Shown here: positions 1-7,626 of the stretch, piece after piece
Layout: every line of letters begins with the position of its first letter
How positions within the stretch are numbered: position 1 is the first letter of the stretch
Origin: Hyunsoonleella ulvae
GTDB lineage: Bacteria > Bacteroidota > Bacteroidia > Flavobacteriales > Flavobacteriaceae
Direction of reading: 5' to 3'
Assembly: GCF_016827605.1 (NCBI RefSeq)
Contig: NZ_JAEPJQ010000002.1
Span: 496,001 to 560,000, forward strand
DNA: 64,000 nucleotides
Made by a program: the position numbers and the translations under genes
The notes under the pieces: generated by a model
What the model was told of the DNA's origin: nothing
Databases searched by the model: none
Seen by the model: only the letters and a program-made list of their open reading frames with translations

Positions 1-2756
1 TCGACTGTTACGACTATAGTTTTGTCTTCTACTTCTTCTAGTTTTAAATAAGAACCTTCTCGTAATGCCCTACCATTTAATAATATGTCTTTTTTTGAAG
101 TATTGTAAAGGTAAATTTCTGCAGTAGTATTTGGTGGAATTAAAGCTTCTAAATTAAACATATTCTTTTCTATCTTCCAAGAAGATGACCCTTTACCGAA
201 GGGTGTATTCACACTTGCCGAAGCTGAATTTAAAAATTCTGTATTGGGCACAGGAGCGATTTTTATTTTTTTATAACCTGGTGCTAAAGGTGCAATACCT
301 GCAATACGTTCGTACATCCATTGCCCAATAGCACCATAAGCGTAATGGTTTAAGCTATTCATTGGTTGTTTATTATAGCCTTCTTCTATGCTGTAGCTAT
401 TCCAACGTTCCCACATGGTCGTTGCTCCTTGATTGATGGAATAAAACCATGATGGGTAGGTTTCTTTAAAGATTATCTCATACATCAAATCAATTTCTCC
501 CATATCATCTAAAACCTTTGGTAAAATAGGTGTTCCCAAAAATCCAGTTCCTAAATGATTATCTGCTTTTTTAATTTCTTTTAGCAAATATCTCTTCGCG
601 TTTTCCATTTTTTCAGCAGAAAGCAAATCAAAATAAATGGCTAATAGATAAATGGTTTGAGTTTCCTTTTCTCCTTTATACCTTCCATTTTCATCAAAAA
701 ACTCATTTTCGAAAGCATTAGCTATATTGTTATATAAGTTTTTATACGAGCTTTCGTCTTCCACATTTCCAAGTACTCCTGCAATTTTAGAAACCAAATG
801 TGCCGAATGCGCAAAAAAAGCTGTATTTATAAATACTTTAGGTGTGTCCCCTCGATTTCCTGTTTTTCCTGGTTTTGAAGGATAGGGTTGCAACCAATCT
901 GCAAAAGAATGCATAATTGGAATATAGACTTTGTCTTTTACTTTAGATTGATAGTAGCCTACCCACTTTTTTGCAGATTCATAACTCTCTTTAAGTGCAT
1001 TAATATCTCCAGTAGCATTGTAAATATCCCAAGGAATAATGACGCTGGCATCTCCCCATCCCGAACTTGCACTCTTGTTTTGAAGCACATCTGGTACCAC
1101 AAAAGGTACTGCTCCATTTTTGTGTTCAGATTGGTTTTCTCTTAAACTTTGCAACCATGCCGTCCAAAAGGCATGTGTATTATAATTAAACAAAGCAGTT
1201 GGCGCGATAACTTGTGCGTCTCCAGTCCATCCTAAGCGCTCGTCTCGTTGAGGGCAATCTGTTGGAACATCAAAGAAATTATCGCGCAAGCCCCAAGTAA
1301 TATTTCGTTGCAAATGATTCAGCTTGTCATGAGATGATGTAAACGTTCCGTTTTGTTCAAAATTTGAATGTTGTGCTAACCCCTTTACCCAACTTGCTTC
1401 TGGTTTTGCATTTTTATCAAAACCACTCAACTCTAAATATTGAAACCCGTGAAATGTAAACTTTGGTGTATATTCTATAATACCATCTTTTGAAGCTATA
1501 TAATAATCAGTTGAATGCGCAGAACGGTAATTTTTGGTATAGAAAGTATTATCCTTTAATAGCATTTCAGAAAATCTAATCTTTAAAGTATCGCCTTTCC
1601 TCATAGGGACTTTCACTTTTGGCACACCCACTATGTTTTGTTTTAGATTGAAAACGGCACGATTTCCCTCTGAAGAAACCAACTGTACATCATCAATTAT
1701 AGTCTGCGTTTTTACAGTACTATGTCTTTTAGGTTCTAATTTAACAGTGTTATCGATAGCTTGTACTTCAACCGCATGCCATAAACTGTCATTAAATTCA
1801 GGATTCGTCCAATTGGGCATTTCTAAATTGGCATCATAGGTTTCGCCATCGTAAATGCCTGCTAATCTTACAGGGCCGTTTGTAGTTCCTTTCCAAGTTT
1901 CATCAGAAACTATAGTTTGCTGTGAACCATCTTCAAGGGTTATTTCTAACTGGCACAACACTTTTGGAGACGCAAAATTTTCATAAAGTGCTTTCCCTCT
2001 ACTTATCCTTCCAGAGTGCCAACCTGATACCAATTCTACTGCTAGTGCATTCTCGTTGGATTTTAAAAAATCGGTAACATCATAAGTTAGTGTTTCAATA
2101 CGATGATTATAAGGCGTCCATCCCGGAGGCATCACATCATCACTAACGTCTTTTCCATTTAAGTGCACATCAAAAACACCTTTTGCTGTAATGTATAATC
2201 TCGCTGATTTAACTTCTGAAGGTAAATCAAATGATTTTCTTAAATATTGAGGTCTGTGCATTAGGAATTTACGAACTCCTTTTATACTGTCTTTAGCCGT
2301 ATCTAAACCCGTCCATTTTGCTTTCCAATCTGAGTTTTTTAATAGTCCCAATTCGAAGGAATTAATATCGCTCCATTCTGAAATTTGACCATCTTGATTC
2401 CAATACCGTACTTGCCAATATACCTTTTGTCTGGATATCAGTTCTACTCCCTCATATTCGACCCAATTAGATTGTTCTGAAATCTGCTTTTGAGAATCCC
2501 ACAAATCTGGATTGTTGGGTAATATATCTTCAGATGAAGCCACAATAACCTGATAGGCTGATTGTGATTTTATATCTTCAGAAATAGGTAATTTCCATGA
2601 AAATGTAAGATTATCATCGTAAAACCCTACAGGATTTTTAAAGCCTTCAGAAATAGTTAAATATATGGGCTGTTCAACCAGAGTAGTGTTACAGGATAGC
2701 AATCCCACAAAAATACTTAACAAAAAAACTCTAAAAACAATAGACTTGTATCTCAT
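1..2756 (-). CDS. Alpha-L-rhamnosidase, GH78 (3' end cut by window edge)
   Basis: Translating the minus strand from the ATG at 2756 gives an open frame that leaves the window without a stop, so the C-terminus is missing (918 codons seen). It begins with a lipoprotein signal (FVGLLSCN). Then come an Fn3-like N-terminal part, the jelly-roll domains of bacterial rhamnosidases, and an (alpha/alpha)6 catalytic region carrying the GH78 signature DCPQRDERLGWTGDA. The family removes alpha-linked rhamnose with inversion. As a lipoprotein it probably acts in the periplasm or on the surface on oligosaccharides from the lyases. It is preceded by a CAGGATAG-type element but lacks a clear -7 box. It is a distant paralog of the GH78 at 54771-57626, which has a variant signature. 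Family assignment is firm; the ulvan substrate is inferred from context. Confidence 0.9.
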   Translation of the reverse strand, partial: MRYKSIVFRVFLLSIFVGLLSCNTTLVEQPIYLTISEGFKNPVGFYDDNLTFSWKLPISEDIKSQSAYQVIVASSEDILPNNPDLWDSQKQISEQSNWVEYEGVELISRQKVYWQVRYWNQDGQISEWSDINSFELGLLKNSDWKAKWTGLDTAKDSIKGVRKFLMHRPQYLRKSFDLPSEVKSARLYITAKGVFDVHLNGKDVSDDVMPPGWTPYNHRIETLTYDVTDFLKSNENALAVELVSGWHSGRISRGKALYENFASPKVLCQLEITLEDGSQQTIVSDETWKGTTNGPVRLAGIYDGETYDANLEMPNWTNPEFNDSLWHAVEVQAIDNTVKLEPKRHSTVKTQTIIDDVQLVSSEGNRAVFNLKQNIVGVPKVKVPMRKGDTLKIRFSEMLLKDNTFYTKNYRSAHSTDYYIASKDGIIEYTPKFTFHGFQYLELSGFDKNAKPEASWVKGLAQHSNFEQNGTFTSSHDKLNHLQRNITWGLRDNFFDVPTDCPQRDERLGWTGDAQVIAPTALFNYNTHAFWTAWLQSLRENQSEHKNGAVPFVVPDVLQNKSASSGWGDASVIIPWDIYNATGDINALKESYESAKKWVGYYQSKVKDKVYIPIMHSFADWLQPYPSKPGKTGNRGDTPKVFINTAFFAHSAHLVSKIAGVLGNVEDESSYKNLYNNIANAFENEFFDENGRYKGEKETQTIYLLAIYFDLLSAEKMENAKRYLLKEIKKADNHLGTGFLGTPILPKVLDDMGEIDLMYEIIFKETYPSWFYSINQGATTMWERWNSYSIEEGYNKQPMNSLNHYAYGAIGQWMYERIAGIAPLAPGYKKIKIAPVPNTEFLNSASASVNTPFGKGSSSWKIEKNMFNLEALIPPNTTAEIYLYNTSKKDILLNGRALREGSYLKLEEVEDKTIVVTV

Positions 2757-2820
2757 AAATGACTCATAAACAATAAGGCGCACATGTAATAAAGCAATTT
2801 CCAATTTTTCAAAAAAAAAA

Positions 2821-2838
2821 CTATCCTGTTGTATCTCG
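2821..2838 (-). promoter_or_regulatory. CAGGATAG-type element upstream of GH78
   Basis: CAGGATAG lies on the minus strand at 2828-2821, with a degenerate copy (CGAGA at 2838-2834) 10 bp further upstream. It sits 65-72 bp before the GH78 start. Of the 13 sites in the window this one has the weakest -7 element: only ATTG ends at the expected position, 2795. Confidence 0.5.
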
Positions 2839-3000
2839 ATTTATAGAAGTTATTTGATCTACGCTTATAATAAAGAATAATGCGTTTTTCCTTCTATTAT
2901 TTAGAAATCACCATACCAAGAACTTAATTAAAATTATATTCTTATTTCATTTTTTATGATGGATTCGGGTTTTTAGTTATTTTAGGAAATCATACTAACA

Positions 3001-3033
3001 AAAAACCAGAAAGTTAAACTTTCTGGTTTTTTT
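3001..3033 (-). terminator. Rho-independent terminator (bidirectional)
   Basis: A 14-bp perfect inverted repeat (AAAACCAGAAAGTT paired with AACTTTCTGGTTTT) is flanked by an A-run on the left and a T-run on the right, so it can work in both directions. In the minus direction it closes the PL24-FnIII transcript, about 110 bp after the stop at 3146. Confidence 0.8.
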
Positions 3034-3145
3034 ATTTTTATATCTATTATGTTGTGAATTCTAAATAAGAATCAATTAAAAAATAATTATCTATTATTAA
3101 CTTGATTTATTACTTTCAGCACAACAAGTTTCTTTTGACACATAA

Positions 3146-3847
3146 TTATTTGGTAGTAAAACTCCAAATTTGACCTATAGTGGTTCCTCCATTTCCATCT
3201 TTTACAACTATTTTAAAATAGTAAGTTGAAGCTGCTGCTAAACCGGTAGCATTATATGTTGTTTCAGATTGATTTTCTGAAACTTTTGTTGTTGGATCAC
3301 TATCTGTATCTAAATACACATCGTAAATTAAACTATCGTTATCCACATCACTAGCTGTCCAACTTAGTGTTGTACTAGTGGCATCTATTTCAGAGTTTAA
3401 TGCAGGTTCAACAAGGCTAGGAGCAAATGGTAAATGGTTAGAAACACCATCACCTTCAACCAAAAATTGACTAATGGCAGAATATGCACTTTCCTCTCCC
3501 TTACTATCTCTGGATTTTAGCCGCCAATAATACGATTTCCCTTTCTCTAAGCTAATAACTCTAGACGTTGTCGAGCTTGAAACATCATATGCTAGCGAGG
3601 AGAAGTCACTTTGTTCAGATACTTCAACTCTATAAGTTATCGTATTTCCTTCATTATCTGTAGAAGCATTCCATTCAAAAATTACGTTATTATCAATACA
3701 CAACGTATTGCTTAATGGATAAACCTGAACAGGGACAGAAGGTGCAGTGTTTACTGGATCTGGTTCTGGTGTACTATCATCCCCACCACTACTACATGAC
3801 AAGATAATACTTGCGAGAGCTACTAAATATATATATGACTTTTTCAT
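3146..3847 (-). CDS. Lipoprotein with two fibronectin type III-like domains
   Basis: This 233-residue protein has a clear lipobox (IILSCSSGGDD) followed by an acidic, proline-rich linker. Two Fn3-like modules follow, at about residues 35-130 and 138-232. The second contains WTAS, TTYNATGL and YYFKIVVKDGNG, and it ends in WSFTT, typical of Fn3 strands. No catalytic motif is visible. Its ATG lies one nucleotide past the stop of the PL24-like lyase, so the two are almost certainly cotranscribed. The acidic residues after the lipid-bearing Cys fit a surface-exported flavobacterial lipoprotein. A role in holding the glycan or the lyase at the surface is inferred only from this pairing. Confidence 0.75.
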   Translation of the reverse strand: MKKSYIYLVALASIILSCSSGGDDSTPEPDPVNTAPSVPVQVYPLSNTLCIDNNVIFEWNASTDNEGNTITYRVEVSEQSDFSSLAYDVSSSTTSRVISLEKGKSYYWRLKSRDSKGEESAYSAISQFLVEGDGVSNHLPFAPSLVEPALNSEIDATSTTLSWTASDVDNDSLIYDVYLDTDSDPTTKVSENQSETTYNATGLAAASTYYFKIVVKDGNGGTTIGQIWSFTTK

Positions 3848-3848
3848 T

Positions 3849-6035
3849 TTAATTTTTTATTAACTTAATAAATACTGGCTTTTCTACATTTATTTTTACA
3901 AAATAAATACCGTTAGGCTTATCTTCTATGTTCAACATCATTTTCCTCGAGTTTGCCTGATATTTCTTCACATCGATTAACTGAGAATGAATATTATATA
4001 TTTCTACATCTACTGCCTTTAAATTATTTGGCATAAAAATCTCAAATACACCATCAGAAGGGTTTGGATAAGCCTTAATGTCTTCAAGAAGATTTACAGT
4101 TTTTACCATTTCTCCTTGACACGCATCTTTACTTTTTACAACCAGATTATCGCCATGGTTTACTTGCACATTGAATTTGGACTGATATGTTTCCATAATT
4201 TGAGTTCCATTTTTGTAAACCGTGTAAGGAGGAGCCCCCTCATCAACAGATACCTCTACAGATTGCTTAACAACTTGCATCTTACCAGACAAATTAATCC
4301 CTCCTTCAATTACTACTTCATAGCAATGGTTATAATTTTCTCCTACTACTTCAATACAAAAATCGTAAGTTCCTGGACTCAAGTCTTCAATCGTGGCATC
4401 TTTAGTAAAGTTGTAATCTACACCATTAATAGTTGTAGCATAATCATGAACTGCCCCTGCATTAATAACCAGTTTACCATTATTTTTACCTACACATGTC
4501 TCACCAACAGATTGAATAGTAAAATTATCAGGTCCCAAAGGGTCTACTGGGACAATACCTAAATCGATAATTTGTAGATATAATGGCTGCGCATTACCAG
4601 AACTATCTTCCATCAAATAATAGTATGCTTTTCCATTTTCTATATGAACAACGCCGTGATCATACTGTCTTCCACTGGTAGCCTCATAAACCCTCTCAAA
4701 ATTATCAGTTCCACCTTCTGCTTTGTCTACAACAACTCTACCGTTATTTAAGCCTACTGCATAAACATTAGCCCCAGATGTGTAAAACGAACCTGCTATA
4801 GATTTTTCTGTAGTTATAAACTCTGTAGCACCTGCCGGTTTGTAAGTGTGTAAGCTTTTAGTTACGTTACTATCTAAATCTCGTACCTGACTCTTAATAT
4901 GTACATCACCATTGGCGGTTACCGTCCAATCAAATCCACCAACTATATGTACTCTATTTGGATTTGTTGTCTCTACGTAATCTCCAGGTTCCATGACTTT
5001 TATAAAATCAGCATCCCATAATGGAAGACTAAAAGATTCTCCTTTATAATTCTTCCAACCCGTAGCAGCCGTTTGATCATCTGAATAGGCATAATATACT
5101 CCATTTTGATAAAGATATTTATCATCATTATTTTGAGATCTGCGTTGAAAACCAATACGAAACTTACCGTTTACGTATTTCATATCACCGTAAAGTCCCC
5201 AATTATAATCAATCCCTGGTTGGCTTCTTGCATTTAACCTATTAAAATCTATGAAGTTACCCCATTCTCCAGTATTGGCATCATATTTTACAAACTTATA
5301 CATACCATTGTTATTTCCACCTTCACGCATAAGCATAAAAATTTCTCCATCATCATTTTGGAAGAATCTTGGGTAGGTTAATGATACGAATTCTGATTGA
5401 GCAGCAGTTCCCGGCATTCTTAAATGCTTATATCCACCGCTACCATTTTGAACAAATTTATCCAAAGTAAAATCAGCATCTGGTAACGAAGCTGCATCTT
5501 TAACTGAATATGAATATCTAAAATAATCATTAGCTAGACTTCCATTAGATGGTCTTGAAGCACTATAAGCATGCATATCGTACAATAAATGAATTGTTCC
5601 GTCTAAAGGACTTATACCAACAGCTATGGTATTATGAGATTCTCCAATCCAGTATTGATTTTGATACCCCGTATGCCTATGAGGAAACTCGATGGTTGCC
5701 ATTGTGCCGGTTACTATATTGTAGCGGGTAAGCATTACATGGCGGTCTGCTTTACCACCACGATACCAAGTCATGAAAACATAATCCCCATAGGTTTTTA
5801 TGGCATCTCCATGAGCTGAGATATTTCTCCCAAAAAAATAGTCATAAGGAGCATTATCTCCAGTATTTGAAGCTCCGCTAGTTACTTTACTACCATCGAA
5901 ATGTAGACCTAAGTCTGTAATTTTAACTTCGGTTTCTAAAACAACTTGAGCATTTAAAGTGACAGAGAGTATCAGCACTACAACTATTAAGACATAGTTA
6001 TGCAAACTCTTTTTTCGAGAGTATTCTTTTTTCAT
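3849..6035 (-). CDS. PL24-like ulvan lyase (BNR-type beta-propeller) with T9SS sorting domain
   Basis: This 728-residue secreted protein has a signal peptide (cleavage near residue 29) and a beta-propeller of the BNR-4 type at about residues 40-500. The conserved segment GESHNTIAVG...DGTIHLLYDMH places two histidines, H134 and H155, 21 residues apart. That matches my recollection of the catalytic His pair of PL24 ulvan lyases; PL25 has a similar fold and pair. An Ig-like linker module follows (about 510-650), then a C-terminal type IX secretion sorting domain (YPNPSDGVFEI to the end). It should be exported across the outer membrane and cut ulvan by beta-elimination next to uronic acid. It is first in a two-gene transcript with the FnIII lipoprotein, from a CAGGATG/TAAATTTG promoter. 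PL25 or another propeller lyase remains possible. Confidence 0.75.
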   Translation of the reverse strand: MKKEYSRKKSLHNYVLIVVVLILSVTLNAQVVLETEVKITDLGLHFDGSKVTSGASNTGDNAPYDYFFGRNISAHGDAIKTYGDYVFMTWYRGGKADRHVMLTRYNIVTGTMATIEFPHRHTGYQNQYWIGESHNTIAVGISPLDGTIHLLYDMHAYSASRPSNGSLANDYFRYSYSVKDAASLPDADFTLDKFVQNGSGGYKHLRMPGTAAQSEFVSLTYPRFFQNDDGEIFMLMREGGNNNGMYKFVKYDANTGEWGNFIDFNRLNARSQPGIDYNWGLYGDMKYVNGKFRIGFQRRSQNNDDKYLYQNGVYYAYSDDQTAATGWKNYKGESFSLPLWDADFIKVMEPGDYVETTNPNRVHIVGGFDWTVTANGDVHIKSQVRDLDSNVTKSLHTYKPAGATEFITTEKSIAGSFYTSGANVYAVGLNNGRVVVDKAEGGTDNFERVYEATSGRQYDHGVVHIENGKAYYYLMEDSSGNAQPLYLQIIDLGIVPVDPLGPDNFTIQSVGETCVGKNNGKLVINAGAVHDYATTINGVDYNFTKDATIEDLSPGTYDFCIEVVGENYNHCYEVVIEGGINLSGKMQVVKQSVEVSVDEGAPPYTVYKNGTQIMETYQSKFNVQVNHGDNLVVKSKDACQGEMVKTVNLLEDIKAYPNPSDGVFEIFMPNNLKAVDVEIYNIHSQLIDVKKYQANSRKMMLNIEDKPNGIYFVKINVEKPVFIKLIKN

Positions 6036-6077
6036 AATTTTTCTTTTTATTACCTTATTTAATAAGGCTTACATATA

Positions 6078-6111
6078 CAAATTTATGTAATTTCAATAAA
6101 AAAGCATCCTG
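6078..6111 (-). promoter_or_regulatory. CAGGATG element plus TAAATTTG -7 box for PL24-like gene
   Basis: On the minus strand CAGGATG (6111-6105) is followed by a perfect flavobacterial -7 element, TAAATTTG (6085-6078). The last A of CAGGA is 29 nt from the last G of the box. There is no TTTG -33 element; the CAGGA element occupies that position. Confidence 0.7.
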
Positions 6112-6157
6112 TAGTATGCTGACGACGTTTTAAGAATTATCTTCTCCTAAAAATTAA

Positions 6158-6472
6158 TTATTCCAGAAAAAACACTTCTTGTAGTGGAATAGAAACAGGT
6201 GAATTATCTGAATTTACCTCCATTATATCTGCCATAAAATCCCACCATTTTTTAACAATTGGATTATTGGCCAAATCCTGTGATCCACCTTCTCCAGATA
6301 CTTTTTGAAAGGCAAATAATGTACTGGTTTCTTCATCTAAAAAAATAGAGTACTCACTTACACCACTGTCTTTAAGCAATTTTTTTAATTCAGGCCATAG
6401 TTGGTCATGTCTTTCTTTATAGGCTGCTTTTTGGCCTTTATTCAATTTCATTTTAAACGCTAGTCGCTTCAT
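6158..6472 (-). CDS. rhaM: L-rhamnose mutarotase
   Basis: The product interconverts alpha- and beta-anomers of L-rhamnose in the cytoplasm and feeds rhamnose isomerase. Starting at the internal Met (MKRLAFKMKL) the protein is 104 residues, the normal RhaM length. It has the expected N-terminus, the conserved R21-H22 (RHDQLWPEL) whose His is the catalytic acid in this family, and the C-terminal KKWWDFMADIM segment. An upstream in-frame ATG at 6502 would add ten residues, but it lies inside the arm of a strong terminator hairpin, so the 6472 start is preferred. It lies downstream of the gene at 6570-7445 and may depend on read-through. Its presence supports rhamnose as a product of this locus. 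Confidence 0.9.
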   Translation of the reverse strand: MKRLAFKMKLNKGQKAAYKERHDQLWPELKKLLKDSGVSEYSIFLDEETSTLFAFQKVSGEGGSQDLANNPIVKKWWDFMADIMEVNSDNSPVSIPLQEVFFLE

Positions 6473-6494
6473 ATTAGCATACTTTTTTAACCAA

Positions 6495-6533
6495 AAAATC
6501 ATTCTATGCGTATTTTACGCATAGAATGATTTT
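6495..6533 (-). terminator. Terminator hairpin with 18-bp perfect stem
   Basis: An 18-bp perfect inverted repeat (6495-6512 and 6516-6533) with a 3-nt loop is followed on the minus strand by a T-rich run. It ends the transcript of the gene at 6570-7445, and rhaM lies just beyond it. It could set partial read-through into rhaM. Confidence 0.7.
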
Positions 6534-6569
6534 ATATAAATGTTTTATCTTGTCTAAGCTGTAAAACTA

Positions 6570-7445
6570 TTACTGCTTTATCACTTTTTGGGTAAAACTT
6601 CCTTTTTCTCCAGTAAACTTAACTAGATACATACCACTTGATAAAGCACTCGCATCTAAAGTTAATGATGCTTCTCCATTTACTTCTCTGGTTAACACTT
6701 CTTTACCAATAAGAGAATATACAGAAACTGAATTAACTTCAGCAGTTAATCCCTTAATACTAATTCTGTTATTTACAGGATTTGAAACAAATATAGAGCT
6801 TGTATCAAACTCATCGTTACTTAATGGTGCAACAAATCTAAAACGGAAATTATCACCACTAGTATCTAAAGTGATAGGATCGTCTTCTACAGGGGTTGCA
6901 CCAAATCTATAAGCAGAACTCTGACCTGCCCATGGAGTACCTGCGTAATCACCTCTAAAGAAGATCTGGTTTTGGCCAGGTAAATCAGAATTTGCAGCAC
7001 AACATGGCTCACCAGAAGCTATTTTCCTCATCTGAATCTGCCCTAAATTGTCGTCAGGAGTAGTTGTCACTACCATTGGTGTAGCTACGCCTGTGATAGA
7101 CGGATCTATTTGTACAAACCCAAGACTAGCACCGCTACCATTTTCAACAGTAGATCTCATTATCAACATACCAGTAACAGTAGGGTGAGCTTCAAATAAC
7201 CATTGTTGTGTTGGAGAATTAGCAACATCTTGACTGTAAGCTAAACCAAGATCGTTTCGCAACGTTAGAAAAAGATCTACACCACCAACTTGATCACGAA
7301 GTTTTATTTCCCAAACTCCTAAAGAGCCTGAATTAAAAAACCCCCAATCATCGCCATCTCCGTCATCAATAGCCTGAGCATAACCTTGAAGAGAGAACAT
7401 AGCTAGCATTAAAAAAGCAATAAACTTTAAAGTAATTTTTTTCAT
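6570..7445 (-). CDS. Small secreted protein with T9SS sorting domain, function unknown
   Basis: This 291-residue protein has a cleavable signal peptide (ending near QGYAQ) and a beta-rich domain of about 180 residues that I do not recognise. It contains a QQW motif (PTQQWLFEAH) reminiscent of ricin-type trefoil lectins, plus two adjacent Cys (EPCCAAN). Residues from about 220 on form a type A T9SS sorting domain (FVSNPVNNRISIKG...SGMYLVKFTGEKGSFTQKVIKQ), so it is secreted or surface-attached. It has its own CAGGATAG-type promoter and terminator and sits among ulvan enzymes. A glycan-binding role is therefore plausible, but there is no catalytic motif to support enzyme activity. Confidence 0.7.
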   Translation of the reverse strand: MKKITLKFIAFLMLAMFSLQGYAQAIDDGDGDDWGFFNSGSLGVWEIKLRDQVGGVDLFLTLRNDLGLAYSQDVANSPTQQWLFEAHPTVTGMLIMRSTVENGSGASLGFVQIDPSITGVATPMVVTTTPDDNLGQIQMRKIASGEPCCAANSDLPGQNQIFFRGDYAGTPWAGQSSAYRFGATPVEDDPITLDTSGDNFRFRFVAPLSNDEFDTSSIFVSNPVNNRISIKGLTAEVNSVSVYSLIGKEVLTREVNGEASLTLDASALSSGMYLVKFTGEKGSFTQKVIKQ

Positions 7446-7508
7446 AATTTAAGTTTTTAAAAAGTTAATATTTAGTCTGTTAGTCATTAGAAAGACTACA
7501 ATTTGGTA

Positions 7509-7552
7509 CAAATTAAAAAAAATGAATAAATAGACTATCCTGCACTAACCTG
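7509..7552 (-). promoter_or_regulatory. Tandem CAGGATAG/CAGGTTAG element with -7 box
   Basis: Reading the minus strand, CAGGTTAG (7552-7545) and CAGGATAG (7542-7535) form a direct repeat with a 10-bp period. TTAATTTG (7516-7509), one mismatch from TAnnTTTG, ends 29 nt from the gene-proximal copy. Confidence 0.65.
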
Positions 7553-7626
7553 TTATGCGTGCTTTAGTGCCAATTTTCAAATTAAAAATTTCATTATTAA
7601 CATTTTAAAGTTCTACATAGAGCTGT

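Larger units (their letters stand above)
2757..3145. other. Intergenic region, 389 bp
   Basis: No coding frame is seen. It holds the GH78 upstream control element near 2821 and the terminator at 3001-3033. The rest is AT-rich sequence with nothing recognisable. Confidence 0.6.

Noticed and set aside
2692-2699. CAGGATAG on the plus strand inside the GH78 gene
   Set aside because: It is the reverse complement of the lipobox codons for Leu-Ser-Cys (CTATCCTGT) at the start of the protein, so it is explained by coding.
4116-4562. 148-codon plus-strand open frame opposite the PL24-like gene
   Set aside because: It lies antisense to a strongly supported gene, has no recognisable domain and no ribosome binding or promoter context; the same holds for the other antisense frames in the window.
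6473-6502. Ten-residue N-terminal extension of RhaM from the ATG at 6502
   Set aside because: The ATG lies in the stem of a strong terminator, and RhaM proteins begin at the internal MKRLAFKM start, giving the normal 104 residues.
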